DNA from: Acidilobaceae archaeon
GTDB lineage: Archaea; Thermoproteota; Thermoprotei_A; Sulfolobales; Acidilobaceae
DNA length: 24,003 nucleotides
Assembly (NCBI GenBank): GCA_027034115.1
Contig: JALVJB010000158.1
Coordinates: 1-24,003 of the forward strand
Direction: 5' to 3'
Position 1 is the first letter of the stretch, and every line of letters begins with the position of its first letter. Below are positions 1-7,093 of the stretch, piece by piece. Position numbers and translations under genes: made by a program. The notes below the pieces were generated by a model. The model made no database searches and was not told the origin of the DNA. It was given only the letters and a program-made list of their open reading frames with translations.

Positions 1-1476
1 ACCTATCCTGGAACCCGTGATCACGTCGTAGACGTGGAAGGAGGACTCGTCTGGTATCATTGATACCTTATAGAAGTAGGAGAATGTCCTCCTACCCAGC
101 CTAACCCTTCTACTACCGGGATCCCACCTGACAACGCTCACCGAGTCCAGGTGGTTCAGGATAGACTCTATCTCCTCCATTGTAAGGCCGTTGAGGGACC
201 CGCTCCTCCAGAATATGTCGGCTATCTCCTCCGGCGTGGACCCACGCTCCTCTACTACAATCCCTGCTATCTGGTGTGAGGCGACGTCGTAGGAGTTCTT
301 GGGCATGAACTGGTCCTCCAGGTGCCCCTTCTCGGACCTAACAGCGATTATCCCGGACTCGAGGAGTTCGAAGAGGTTGGAGCTAGTGACTATCACGCCC
401 CTGCTAACCTCGTCTATCCTGTGGCCGGCCCTGCCGGCTCTCTGCGTCATCGCGACGACCTGTCTAGGCGACATGAACTGGATTACGAGGTCTACATGGC
501 CTATATCGATTCCCAGCTCCATGCTCGAGGTTGCCACGAGTATCTTAATCTCCCCCTTGCGGAAGCCGGCCTCCACCTCCTCCCTAACCTTCCTCGACAA
601 GCTACCGTGGTGAACCTCGACGCGGAAGTTCAACCCCTCCTCTCCAGCGATCCTCCTCAGGGTGCTTGCAAGCCTCTCAGCGGTCCCACGAGTGTTAGTG
701 AATACTAGCACGGAGCCAGGGGTGCTCTTGGAGATCTCGATAATCCTCTTAGCCGAGTTAAGCCAGAATCCCTCATCGTCCCGTACAACCTCTACTTCTA
801 TTGAATACTTCTTAGTAGAGGAGTCCTCGACTATTGAGACGCGGCGATTCCCCGCTATCATCCTTGAAGCCTCCCTGGCGGTCGCCTTGGATAGGGTCGC
901 GGAGAGCCCGATTCTCTGGACCCTGAACCTGGAGAGTTTCTGGAGCCTCTCGAGGACTACTGACAGCTCGGCGCCCCTCTTGTTATCAACCAGCTCGTGC
1001 ACCTCGTCCACTATCACCCAACGGAGATTCCTCCAAAGCCTCTCCCTCTTCTCAAGCGACACTAGGAGGTTCAGGGACTCCGGGGTTGTAACAGCTATAT
1101 GGGGAGGATTCTCCAGGAACTCCCTCCTGCCAGCCTGCGTCGTGTCGCCGTGGCGTAGAAGCACCCTTAACCCGACTGACTCGGCTATCCGAGTTATCCT
1201 AAGGGTCACGTCCCTGTTGAGGGCTCTCAGGGGGGTAACATAGAGGACTCGTACACCGCCTATCTCCCCCTTCTCATCGATTTCCCCCAGTAGCATTGAC
1301 ACCACTGGTAGGACTGCCGCCTCAGTCTTACCACTCCCGGTAGGCGCCATTATCAGCGTGTTGGACCCGGTTAGAACGACTGGTATAGCCTTCTCCTGGA
1401 TAGGCAATGGCCTCTCGTAGCCTAGGCTTGGCAGCTTCTCCCGTAGCTTCTCGTGCAACAGCTGGAAGACTGACAC
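1..1476 (-). CDS. lhr: Lhr-family superfamily 2 DNA helicase (3' end outside the window)
   Basis: ATP-dependent DNA helicase of the Lhr type, thought to act in DNA repair or recombination on branched or RNA-DNA substrates. About 492 codons are visible; the C-terminus lies beyond the left edge. Visible motifs, in order: a Q-motif-like RPLPIQEKA (about 22-30), Walker A APTGSGKT (44-51), TPLRAL (about 81-86), TPESL (about 131-135), the DEVH box (157-160), SAT (192-194), then the second RecA domain with VFTNTR, an ATSSMELGID segment and the arginine-rich QRAGRAGHR motif. The start is GTG at 1476, because an in-frame stop lies just upstream and no ATG is available. The gene is divergent from the membrane protein at 1566. 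DEVH rather than DEAD, and the spacing into a winged-helix-like region after motif VI, favour Lhr over Hel308 or a plain DEAD-box RNA helicase. Confidence 0.9.
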   Translation of the reverse strand, partial: MSVFQLLHEKLREKLPSLGYERPLPIQEKAIPVVLTGSNTLIMAPTGSGKTEAAVLPVVSMLLGEIDEKGEIGGVRVLYVTPLRALNRDVTLRITRIAESVGLRVLLRHGDTTQAGRREFLENPPHIAVTTPESLNLLVSLEKRERLWRNLRWVIVDEVHELVDNKRGAELSVVLERLQKLSRFRVQRIGLSATLSKATAREASRMIAGNRRVSIVEDSSTKKYSIEVEVVRDDEGFWLNSAKRIIEISKSTPGSVLVFTNTRGTAERLASTLRRIAGEEGLNFRVEVHHGSLSRKVREEVEAGFRKGEIKILVATSSMELGIDIGHVDLVIQFMSPRQVVAMTQRAGRAGHRIDEVSRGVIVTSSNLFELLESGIIAVRSEKGHLEDQFMPKNSYDVASHQIAGIVVEERGSTPEEIADIFWRSGSLNGLTMEEIESILNHLDSVSVVRWDPGSRRVRLGRRTFSYFYKVSMIPDESSFHVYDVITGSRIG

Positions 1477-1537
1477 TATCTAGCCCCTTCCCTCTTGCAA
1501 GCCCTCTTGCACTAACCCGGTAGGCTACTCTAGGAGA

Positions 1538-1544
1538 CATATAC
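1538..1544. promoter_or_regulatory. TATA-like box shared by the divergent lhr and 1566 genes
   Basis: CATATAC reads as GTATATG on the other strand, so one element could serve both directions. On the plus strand its centre is about 25 nt before the GTG at 1566, which implies a leaderless mRNA for that gene. On the minus strand it would give a leader of roughly 40 nt for the helicase. Assigned by position and base composition only. Confidence 0.4.
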
Positions 1545-1565
1545 TCTTCCCCTAGAATAATACTC

Positions 1566-2849
1566 GTGGCGCTGGCTGGCTTGAAGATCGAGGAGAGGTG
1601 TGGGGGCTTCGCTATTGCTGCGAGAGCGTCCTTCGCCGTCGCCTTAGCTTGGATAATATTTTATTTAATTTATAATCAATACAATTATTTTCTCTCGTTT
1701 CTACCGGTCCCCCAACTACTCGGCCTACTAGCTGGTGTTGCATTGGGCGCGTACACCCGGAGCCTCCTAGTAGGATATTCGGCCTCAAGCCTCTTCCTAT
1801 TCAACCCAGGCTCTCCAGGAGAAATCCCTGCCTATTCCGGATACGTAATTCTCCTCACGCTAGCCGTTATGGGCCTGCTATCCTATAAGAGAGGACCCTC
1901 CGACTCCGCTATCGAGGCCCTTCTCTGGCGTAGACCGGCGAGGGCTACTCCCGTCCTGGCAACGGCTTCCCTACTCTCAATATACTATTTTCTAGATTTT
2001 AAATTTGCCTATAACTCTCTTTACCTTGTAAACGCAGGCCTGGCAGCAGTAATTACTAGTAGAAACTCCGAGACTCTGGGGAAGGCGTTTGCATCTTCTC
2101 TAGCAGCCTCGCTGGGACCCGTAGGGCTCCTATGCCTCTCCCTATACCTAGCATACATGCCCCTCCCGCCTCTAAAGTGCGGAGGCCTAGCCCTTCCCGG
2201 CAGACTAGTCGCTTACGAGGAGGAGACCTCTTCGACTAGGCTACTCACGGGAGGGCGCAGGTGGAGGGACCGGGGATTAGCCTGTAGTAAACCCTCGATC
2301 CCAGTACTGAATCTTGGCAGGAGGGCTATTGTCTGGGCATACTCTATAGACCCGAAGGGCACTGCTCTCATGTTGTCCAAGAGCCTCGCATCGAGGGAGA
2401 GGGCGCTTTTCCTAGACTTGGATTCGATAAGCCCCTGCGAGGGTCCCTCTGGGAGAGTTGAAACCGTGTGCCTCGGCGACTACCCCCTTGTCGAGGTTAA
2501 AGCATACCTCTCATCCCTGGCCGAGACCGCTAAGCAATACCATATAGTAGCCGTCTCCTCATGCCGAGTGAGGCCAAGGGATATAGCGAGGGAGCTCGCC
2601 CTCATAGCGTCTCATACTACGGTTGTGGCCTCTCTGTGCCTCCCAGAGGAGGACGCCCTGATCGCTTCTTCCGGGCCAGAGGGAGGAGGGACCCTCTTCT
2701 CAATGCTAGGAGACCCCCTCCTTACTAGAACCGTTCTGGGCAAGATACTCGGCGATAATAATGAAAAAATATATTATTTATTTAGGAAATACAAAATATA
2801 CTTGTTCTACCCCTACTGCGAAAGACGTTGGGCTGCCGCGACAACTTGA
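1566..2849 (+). CDS. Unidentified membrane protein with a C-terminal soluble domain
   Basis: Not recognised as a known family. The N-terminal half contains about five to six hydrophobic segments (roughly residues 18-38, 45-62, 92-106, 130-146, 150-163 and 178-206), with a hydrophilic stretch around residues 105-128. From about residue 215 to the end it looks soluble and mixed alpha/beta, with a strand-like ALFLDLDS and a later HIVAVSS. This could be a Rossmann-like fold, but no P-loop or other catalytic motif is visible. Start GTG at 1566 is supported by a TATA-like box 25 nt upstream, so translation is probably leaderless. Three short stretches (about 1655-1695, 1979-2010, 2752-2800) are very AT-rich and use TTA, ATT, AAT and TAT codons, unlike the rest of the gene. 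It ends 36 nt before rpo13. Confidence 0.75.
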   Translation: MALAGLKIEERCGGFAIAARASFAVALAWIIFYLIYNQYNYFLSFLPVPQLLGLLAGVALGAYTRSLLVGYSASSLFLFNPGSPGEIPAYSGYVILLTLAVMGLLSYKRGPSDSAIEALLWRRPARATPVLATASLLSIYYFLDFKFAYNSLYLVNAGLAAVITSRNSETLGKAFASSLAASLGPVGLLCLSLYLAYMPLPPLKCGGLALPGRLVAYEEETSSTRLLTGGRRWRDRGLACSKPSIPVLNLGRRAIVWAYSIDPKGTALMLSKSLASRERALFLDLDSISPCEGPSGRVETVCLGDYPLVEVKAYLSSLAETAKQYHIVAVSSCRVRPRDIARELALIASHTTVVASLCLPEEDALIASSGPEGGGTLFSMLGDPLLTRTVLGKILGDNNEKIYYLFRKYKIYLFYPYCERRWAAATT

Positions 2850-2853
2850 ACTC

Positions 2854-2861
2854 TTTATAAG
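2854..2861 (+). promoter_or_regulatory. TATA box of rpo13
   Basis: TTTATAAG lies in the 36-nt gap between the membrane protein and rpo13. Its centre is 28 nt before the GTG start, the spacing expected when transcription begins at or next to the start codon. Confidence 0.65.
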
Positions 2862-2885
2862 CCTACGGGAACCCTTCGACTCCAG

Positions 2886-3194
2886 GTGCCCCGAGTAGTG
2901 TCAGAAGAACAAGAAGGGGAGTTAGAGGTCCGCACGTACTCCATCTCGAGCCCAGACATGCTAGAGATTATGCTAGAGTACACTGAGATTCTAGAAAAGA
3001 CCGTGAAGGGAGAGCTATCTAAGGAGGAGGCAAAGATAGTGTACGTTGAGAAGATACTACCAGTTATACAAGAGCTCCAGAAGAAATACGCGCCGAAGGA
3101 GGTCAAGCAAAAGAAGGCTAAAAAAGCGAAGAAAAAGACTACGAGTTCTAAGAGTACGAAGAAGCGGAAGAAGGCTAAGTCTGCTAAAGGCTAG
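2886..3194 (+). CDS. rpo13: Probable RNA polymerase subunit Rpo13
   Basis: A 102-residue protein resembling Rpo13, the archaea-specific RNA polymerase subunit described in Sulfolobales and relatives, which binds near the downstream DNA channel. The Sulfolobus protein, as recalled, has an acidic N-terminus, a helix-turn-helix core of the form DIELLM..TEIWDNLLNGKIS.DEAK, and a lysine-rich tail. Here residues 23-52 show DMLEIMLEYTEILEKTVKG followed by ELSKEEAK, an acidic EEQEGELE precedes it, and the last about 30 residues are mostly K, A, T and S. Length (about 104 in Sulfolobus) also agrees. Start GTG at 2886 fits a leaderless transcript from the TATA box at 2854. Its stop overlaps the convergent gene at 3184 by 11 nt. 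The alternative is an unrelated lysine-tailed nucleic-acid-binding protein. Confidence 0.7.
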   Translation: MPRVVSEEQEGELEVRTYSISSPDMLEIMLEYTEILEKTVKGELSKEEAKIVYVEKILPVIQELQKKYAPKEVKQKKAKKAKKKTTSSKSTKKRKKAKSAKG

Positions 3195-3573
3195 CCAGGC
3201 TCTGCTCCTTAACCTCTACCTCGTATCCAAGCTCCCGGAGCGCATCTACTATGACTTCTAGGGGGACCCTCCTGTCGAAGGATAGGACGACGTAGTCCTT
3301 GTCCTCGCGGATTAGCTTAACCTTATCTATTATCACCTTGCCGAGTATCATATCGTTCATAGACTTAGAGGGCACTAGGTAATCCTTAAACTTCTTCTTC
3401 TGGGTCTCGTAGAAGGCGTCGAAGTTTCTCAGGATCCTATAGGTCTCGTTGACGTCATTGCTCTCGAACCCCAGCTTCTTAGTTATAATGCCTATAAGCT
3501 TCTCGGCCTCGTCCACTGGCAGCTTGACGTTCTTATACTTCCCAAAGTCCACCTCAACTACTATTTTTGCCAA
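3184..3573 (-). CDS. Small protein of unknown function divergent from pcn
   Basis: About 129 residues, not recognised. The N-terminus (AKIVVEVDFGKYKNVKLPVDEAEKL) looks like a beta-beta-alpha unit. The C-terminus (DYVVLSFDRRVPLEVIVDALRELGYEVEV) resembles a beta-alpha-beta unit with an amphipathic helix, and a charged lysine-rich middle (QKKKFKDYLVP) lies between. No cysteines, membrane segments or catalytic motif are seen. TTG at 3573 is preferred because GGTG sits just upstream and the TATA element at 3609-3616 would place transcription start near 3586. An in-frame ATG at 3603 lies too close to the promoter, while GTG at 3585 or 3582 remains possible. Divergent from pcn with a 77-nt gap. The position hints at a role linked to replication, but that is only inference. 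Confidence 0.75.
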   Translation of the reverse strand: MAKIVVEVDFGKYKNVKLPVDEAEKLIGIITKKLGFESNDVNETYRILRNFDAFYETQKKKFKDYLVPSKSMNDMILGKVIIDKVKLIREDKDYVVLSFDRRVPLEVIVDALRELGYEVEVKEQSLASL

Positions 3574-3608
3574 GACATTCACCACTCTTGAGAGTGAAAC
3601 CACGCGGG

Positions 3609-3616
3609 TTTATTAC
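3609..3616. promoter_or_regulatory. TATA element between pcn and the divergent gene
   Basis: TTTATTAC on the plus strand, GTAATAAA on the minus strand. It is the only AT-rich element in the 77-nt gap, so it probably drives both genes. The minus-strand form GTAATAAACC recurs exactly in front of uS19 (10809-10818). Confidence 0.5.
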
Positions 3617-3650
3617 TCTAAAACCCGGAGATGATCTACTGGGATTAGAG

Positions 3651-4406
3651 ATGCCTGTCAGGGTTGTACACCCGGCTCCGACTAAGTTCAAGTACATAAC
3701 GCAGACGCTAGCCAAGATAAACGATGAGGGAGACCTTATCTTCTCCCTAGAGGGCCTAATAGGCTACCTCATGAGCCCGGATAAGACTAGCCTAGCCGTG
3801 CTGAGAGCCCCAGTCACGGCCTTCGACGAGTACAGCGTCGACGATGAAGTGGTCCTGAGAGTGAGGACCGACGAGCTTAACAAGATAGTTAAGAGGGCCA
3901 CTAGGAACGATAACCTTGTATTCGAGTATGAGCCCGGTAGCGACCTTCTCAAGGTAATCCTCGAGGATAGGAAGACCGGTGTGACCAGAACATTCTACAC
4001 CCCGGTAATCGTCCTCGAGTCCAGGGAGGTCAAAGAGCCGAAGATGGAGGGAAAGGCCAAGTTCATCCTAATGTCTGACGACTTCAAGAGCATGATCCAG
4101 GACGCCAAGATAGTCGGAGACGTCCTCGAGCTCTATGCCAGCGAGGAGGAGGTAATAGCGCGGGCCTCGGGCGAAGAGAAGGAGTACGAGTGGATAATGA
4201 GAGAGGGGGACCCCCTGGTATCCCTCTCGGTCCAGGAGGAGTCCCAGAGCTCGTACACTATCAACAGCCTCCAAGCCCTGACCAAGCCTACCGGGGCTGC
4301 GGATAACGTTCAGGTAGAGTTCGAGACTAACTATCCCCTGAAAGCTGTCTTCACGTTCCCCAACACGGAGAAACTAGTTATCTACGTCGCCCCCGCCCTC
4401 GCCTAG
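3651..4406 (+). CDS. pcn: DNA polymerase sliding clamp (PCNA)
   Basis: Ring-forming clamp that tethers DNA polymerase, FEN1 and ligase to DNA. From ATG 3651 the product is 251 residues, the usual PCNA length. An in-frame TTG at 3567 would add 28 residues that do not look like PCNA. Recognisable PCNA features are the opening MPVRVVHPAPTKFKYITQTL, an MSPDKTSLAVLRAP segment equivalent to the M..D.SHVALV strand, an inter-domain connecting region near residues 120-135, and a C-terminal YPLKAVFTF..TEKLVIYVAPALA, which matches the Y-P(L/M) and Y.APR.. end of the family. Crenarchaea often have several PCNA paralogues forming heterotrimers; which one this is cannot be told here. The 3' end overlaps the convergent zinc-ribbon gene by 29 nt. 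Confidence 0.93.
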   Translation: MPVRVVHPAPTKFKYITQTLAKINDEGDLIFSLEGLIGYLMSPDKTSLAVLRAPVTAFDEYSVDDEVVLRVRTDELNKIVKRATRNDNLVFEYEPGSDLLKVILEDRKTGVTRTFYTPVIVLESREVKEPKMEGKAKFILMSDDFKSMIQDAKIVGDVLELYASEEEVIARASGEEKEYEWIMREGDPLVSLSVQEESQSSYTINSLQALTKPTGAADNVQVEFETNYPLKAVFTFPNTEKLVIYVAPALA

Positions 4407-4689
4407 AACCACTGCTCCTCCTACTCCTGGACCTCCTCCTTCCCTCCGCGGTTAATCCCTGTTCGAGGCGGGAGGCTAGTAGATCGGCCTTAGCCCACTT
4501 GTCCTCGTAAGCCGATACTGAGGCGAGCCTCACTATTCTATGGCCGCAGGAGAAGCCCTTCTTCCCAGCCAGGACTACCATGCAATAGGGGCATAGGTTT
4601 ACCTCGCGCCCCTGGTATCTGCACTTATACACGTAAGCCTTCCTACCACACATATCGCAGGTATACCATGCTAGGGTATTCCTCGGCAC
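4378..4689 (-). CDS. Small zinc-ribbon protein with an arginine-rich tail
   Basis: Function unknown. About 103 residues, with cysteine pairs CDMC and CPYC and a later CGH, a plausible zinc-binding set. A basic and serine-rich tail (RRRSRSRRSSGSRRGRGRRR) follows, which suggests nucleic-acid or ribosome contact. GTG at 4689 is preferred because GAGGGATG lies about 5 nt upstream; GTG at 4704 in the same frame would add five residues. A strongly folded element (4715-4782) sits directly upstream and may be part of its leader. Convergent with pcn and overlapping it by 29 nt; the arginine-rich tail is encoded largely inside that overlap. Confidence 0.75.
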   Translation of the reverse strand: MPRNTLAWYTCDMCGRKAYVYKCRYQGREVNLCPYCMVVLAGKKGFSCGHRIVRLASVSAYEDKWAKADLLASRLEQGLTAEGRRRSRSRRSSGSRRGRGRRR

Positions 4690-4714
4690 GCCGTCATCCC
4701 TCACCGCGGTCTAC

Positions 4715-4782
4715 CAAGCGGGCCCGGGAAGGCAGGGCCTGTAGCCCGCCGCGATTACCGCGGCTCCCGGGTCCGGCGCTTG
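4715..4782. other. Strongly folding 68-nt intergenic element
   Basis: Outer arms CAAGCG (4715-4720) and CGCTTG (4777-4782) pair. They continue through GG/CC and CCCGGGA (4723-4729) with TCCCGGG (4765-4771), leaving a GG and a T bulge. Inside, GGC-A-GGGC (4731-4738) pairs with GCCCGCC (4744-4750), and CCGCG (4749-4753) pairs with CGCGG (4759-4763), giving a possible three-way junction. It lies between two minus-strand genes, 26 nt upstream of the chosen zinc-ribbon start. GCGCTTGT occurs at 4776-4783 and again at 4790-4797. It does not match tRNA or a C/D box RNA. It could be an ncRNA, a leader structure or a processing/termination structure. Confidence 0.5.
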
Positions 4783-4810
4783 TATTGTGTGCGCTTGTAG
4801 GTTATTTAGG

Positions 4811-5554
4811 CTAGGCCTCTGCGACTAGTTGCTTGAAGCGGAGTGCATCTACAAAAGAATATATATTATTAAATAAAATGTAATTTTCCTTTTTACCTAA
4901 ATCTCTTATTATAGAGTAAAGCTTTCTTAAATCATCATCAGTGTACTTATACCTGTAATTAACCTCTCTACCCCCCAGCCCGTGGAGCCTAGCGTAGAGG
5001 GTCCCCTGGGCCTCGGGAGGAGTCCTCCCCCGTAGAACGTCCCCAGCTATTATAACTCCTGTCTCCTCGTTGATGCGTGATAGGAGTTCAGGCTTGCCCC
5101 ACCAGTCGCCCCGAGGCTCCCAGGCTAGCTGGAAACCCTTAGGCCAGCATTTCGACAGGAACTCTCTAACATTACGCACGTTATCGTCGGTTGCTTTGAA
5201 GCTTGCTGGTGTCTGCAGGACTATTATAGTCGCGCCTAAAATGCTGGCCGCCTTGACAGTCTCCTCCCAGGCCCAGCAAACGGCTTCGTTTATCTTCATG
5301 TCCCCGAAGGACTCCTTGGAGTAGGGAACCTCTGATTTAAGCCGTCTCCACAGTTTTGAGTTATACTTGTGCGTAACGAGCATCCAGGCTTTGGCTGTGA
5401 ACTCGAAGCCCTCTGGCGCCTCTCGGGCTATTTTCTGGAGGCTCTCGTGGACTCGGGGGTCATAGAAGGTCTGCTGCATCTCTACGACGTCTAGCTTCGA
5501 GAAGACGAGCCTTCTCGACCTAGAGAAGCCGCATGTGCCAACCTTAATCCTCAA
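4811..5554 (-). CDS. DUF72 (YecE-like) family protein
   Basis: Member of the widespread DUF72 TIM-barrel-like family, whose biochemical role is not firmly established. Typical features are the N-terminal VGTCGFS, the VEMQQTFYDPR segment, FEFTAKAW, an ILGATIIVLQTPASF strand, AWEPRGDWW, and a C-terminal YARLHGLGG..NYRYKY. Length 247 is normal for the family. Start ATG 5554 lies inside the end of the upstream metallo-beta-lactamase-fold gene (11-nt overlap), so the two are probably cotranscribed and translationally coupled. The C-terminal stretch around 4857-4925 is markedly AT-rich with rare TTA, AAT and ATA codons (residues IIRDLGKKENYILFNNIYSF), unlike the rest of the gene. Confidence 0.85.
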   Translation of the reverse strand: MRIKVGTCGFSRSRRLVFSKLDVVEMQQTFYDPRVHESLQKIAREAPEGFEFTAKAWMLVTHKYNSKLWRRLKSEVPYSKESFGDMKINEAVCWAWEETVKAASILGATIIVLQTPASFKATDDNVRNVREFLSKCWPKGFQLAWEPRGDWWGKPELLSRINEETGVIIAGDVLRGRTPPEAQGTLYARLHGLGGREVNYRYKYTDDDLRKLYSIIRDLGKKENYILFNNIYSFVDALRFKQLVAEA

Positions 5555-6251
5555 CCCTGGAGGGACCCTCCCTACCCACTCTTTCCAGGAATTCCTTAGC
5601 CGCTCCGCCGATATAGCAGGTTAGGCTGGTGCACAGTACGTCCGGGTTTAGATCCTTTATCCTCGAGTAGGATTTCCACCAGTCCTCCTCGCTAGACTCC
5701 CATTTATGCGATAAGCTCCCCAAGGCGTCGCCTATGGCTAGTAGCCGGCCGTCTTCATCGTCTAGCAGTATTGACTGACTCCCCGGCGTGTGGCCTGGTG
5801 TGTGGACCACGCCCACGGTTAGGCTTCCTACTTCTAGGCTCGCCTCCCCTTCCCGGATCTCTAGGCCTACAGGGGCTGGGTGGAATACTAGGCCGTAATC
5901 GCTGGAAGCGGTCCTCTGGGGGTCCCCCTCCTCGATCCACCGGGAGTCGGGGGGTCTAGCCGCGATTATGCTCCCCATTTTGTGGAACCACCAGTCTCCC
6001 CCAGCATTGTTAATGTGCCCGTGCGTATTGACGACTAGCTTGGGGCTTAACCGGGCATTACCCGGCAGGACCTGGGCTATTGCCTGTGAGAGCATGGCTA
6101 GAGAGGAGTCCGTTCCCGACCCCGAGTCTACCAGTATCCATTCTCCACTATCTAAAATCATTATGGCTACGGCGTCGAATGGTGTGGCGAGGCCTGGGTA
6201 GAGTAGTAGCCTGCTGTGCTTGGTTAGCCGGAATACTGTCGTATTTTTCAC
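5544..6251 (-). CDS. Metallo-beta-lactamase-fold hydrolase with an altered metal site
   Basis: MBL-fold protein of 235 residues. The fold is indicated by WILVDSGSGTD (about 38-48), NTHGH at 75-79, HTPGHTPGS near residue 146 and an IGDALGS segment near 173. The canonical HxHxDH motif reads HGHINN here: His77 and His79 remain, but Asp81 and His82 are both replaced by Asn, while the HTPG histidine and the GD aspartate are kept. The second metal site is therefore likely lost or rebuilt, and activity cannot be assumed. Start is GTG at 6251, 12 nt after the stop of the AbrB-ACT gene. With DUF72 it forms a three-gene minus-strand unit. The substrate is unknown. Confidence 0.85.
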   Translation of the reverse strand: MKNTTVFRLTKHSRLLLYPGLATPFDAVAIMILDSGEWILVDSGSGTDSSLAMLSQAIAQVLPGNARLSPKLVVNTHGHINNAGGDWWFHKMGSIIAARPPDSRWIEEGDPQRTASSDYGLVFHPAPVGLEIREGEASLEVGSLTVGVVHTPGHTPGSQSILLDDEDGRLLAIGDALGSLSHKWESSEEDWWKSYSRIKDLNPDVLCTSLTCYIGGAAKEFLERVGREGPSRVED

Positions 6252-6263
6252 ACCCGGGGTGAT

Positions 6264-6683
6264 TTAGCCTATTGGTGCTTCGAACCCTTTAAGCTTTGCA
6301 AGCATGACCACGTCGAGCTCTTCGATCTGCCTGCGTAGTGTCTCGGGGTCGATCTTCGCCCTGGAGAGATCAACTACTAGTGTGCAGTTGCCGCTCTCGC
6401 CTCGAGCTATGGAGGCGCAGCGCGTAGCGATAATATCGACGTCGAGTTCCGCGAGCTTCTGGGTTAGCTTCGCTAGGGCTCCCGGCTTGTCGAGGAGTTC
6501 TACCTCCAACTCGTATACGTCTTTCAGCGAAGCCGATACTGGTGAGACCGTTATCTCACGCTTGTCTAGGTCTGCGATCAAGACGACTACCATTCCGGGC
6601 TCGATGTCCAGGGCCTCCCTCATGGTCTGAGGTATGGTTACTCTCCCCTTAGAGTCCACCTTCGCTAGGCTAGTCAGCCTCAT
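6264..6683 (-). CDS. AbrB/SpoVT-type DNA-binding domain fused to an ACT domain
   Basis: Likely transcription regulator that senses a small molecule. Residues 1-45 form a swapped-hairpin AbrB domain (LAKVDSKGRVTIPQTMREAL, then IEPGMVVVLI). Residues about 55-130 form an ACT domain (VYELEVELLDKPGALAKLTQ then KLAELDVDIIATR), a ligand-binding module common in amino-acid-responsive proteins. ATG 6683 is preferred because GGGGGT lies about 9 nt upstream. A GTG at 6710, 21 nt downstream of a TATA element, could instead be a leaderless start and would add nine residues. First gene of the minus-strand unit with the MBL and DUF72 genes, so it may regulate its own operon. The ligand is not predictable. 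Confidence 0.85.
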   Translation of the reverse strand: MRLTSLAKVDSKGRVTIPQTMREALDIEPGMVVVLIADLDKREITVSPVSASLKDVYELEVELLDKPGALAKLTQKLAELDVDIIATRCASIARGESGNCTLVVDLSRAKIDPETLRRQIEELDVVMLAKLKGFEAPIG

Positions 6684-6726
6684 ACCCACAGTACCCCCAC
6701 TACCAAACACGTTATACGAGTGCTAG

Positions 6727-6735
6727 TAATTTAAG
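6727..6735 (-). promoter_or_regulatory. TATA box of the AbrB-ACT / MBL / DUF72 unit
   Basis: CTTAAATTA on the minus strand, about 48 nt before ATG 6683 and about 21 nt before the alternative GTG at 6710. Confidence 0.5.
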
Positions 6736-6784
6736 GCTACTCCGCCTTCGCTTACCACTCGGAAGCCAACATCGGGCCTGCTAG

Positions 6785-6793
6785 TATAAATTC
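6785..6793 (+). promoter_or_regulatory. TATA box of the 81-residue protein / Cas4-like unit
   Basis: TATAAATTC on the plus strand, predicting transcription start near 6812 and a leader of about 28 nt. The leader contains an out-of-frame ATG at 6825 that overlaps the true start region. Confidence 0.6.
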
Positions 6794-6840
6794 ATAAACT
6801 CTACGGGTCGCCTCGAGATTAACCATGGGGGCTATACTAG

Positions 6841-7086
6841 ATGAGGAAGCTCTACAGGGTCTATTACAGTACTTTCAGCGACGAAGCACACGAGAACGTG
6901 AAAAAAGCTATCAGGGAGAAATACAATGCCCAAATCGTAGATCACCCCTCCCGTGTACACCCAGACTTCCGCTTCATAGAGATCCTCCTAGAAACCCCTG
7001 GGCTCGAGGAGGAGATACGCGACCTGGTAAGAGACCTAGCAGAGACCCTCCACGTTAAAGTCGACTGGATAGATACTACGAAGTGA
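6841..7086 (+). CDS. Conserved-looking 81-residue protein of unknown function
   Basis: Not recognised. The sequence reads as a compact alpha/beta domain: a strand (KLYRVYYSTF), a helix (DEAHENVKKAIREKY), a strand (AQIVDHPSRVHPDFRFIEILL), a helix (GLEEEIRDLVRDLAETL) and a terminal strand (VKVDWIDT). No cysteines or membrane segments. Start ATG 6841 has a G-run (6827-6831) 9 nt upstream. It ends 7 nt before the Cas4-like nuclease, so the two are very probably cotranscribed and may act together. Confidence 0.75.
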   Translation: MRKLYRVYYSTFSDEAHENVKKAIREKYNAQIVDHPSRVHPDFRFIEILLETPGLEEEIRDLVRDLAETLHVKVDWIDTTK

Positions 7087-7093
7087 AGCGGGG

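Noticed and set aside
3567..3650. N-terminal extension of PCNA by 28 residues
   Set aside because: It would span the promoter region and lacks PCNA similarity; the family starts at ATG 3651.
4715..4782. tRNA or 16S rRNA fragment, prompted by the word GCCGCGGTAAT on the minus strand
   Set aside because: No T arm or anticodon arm with tRNA spacing, and the resemblance to the 16S 530 loop stops after about ten bases.
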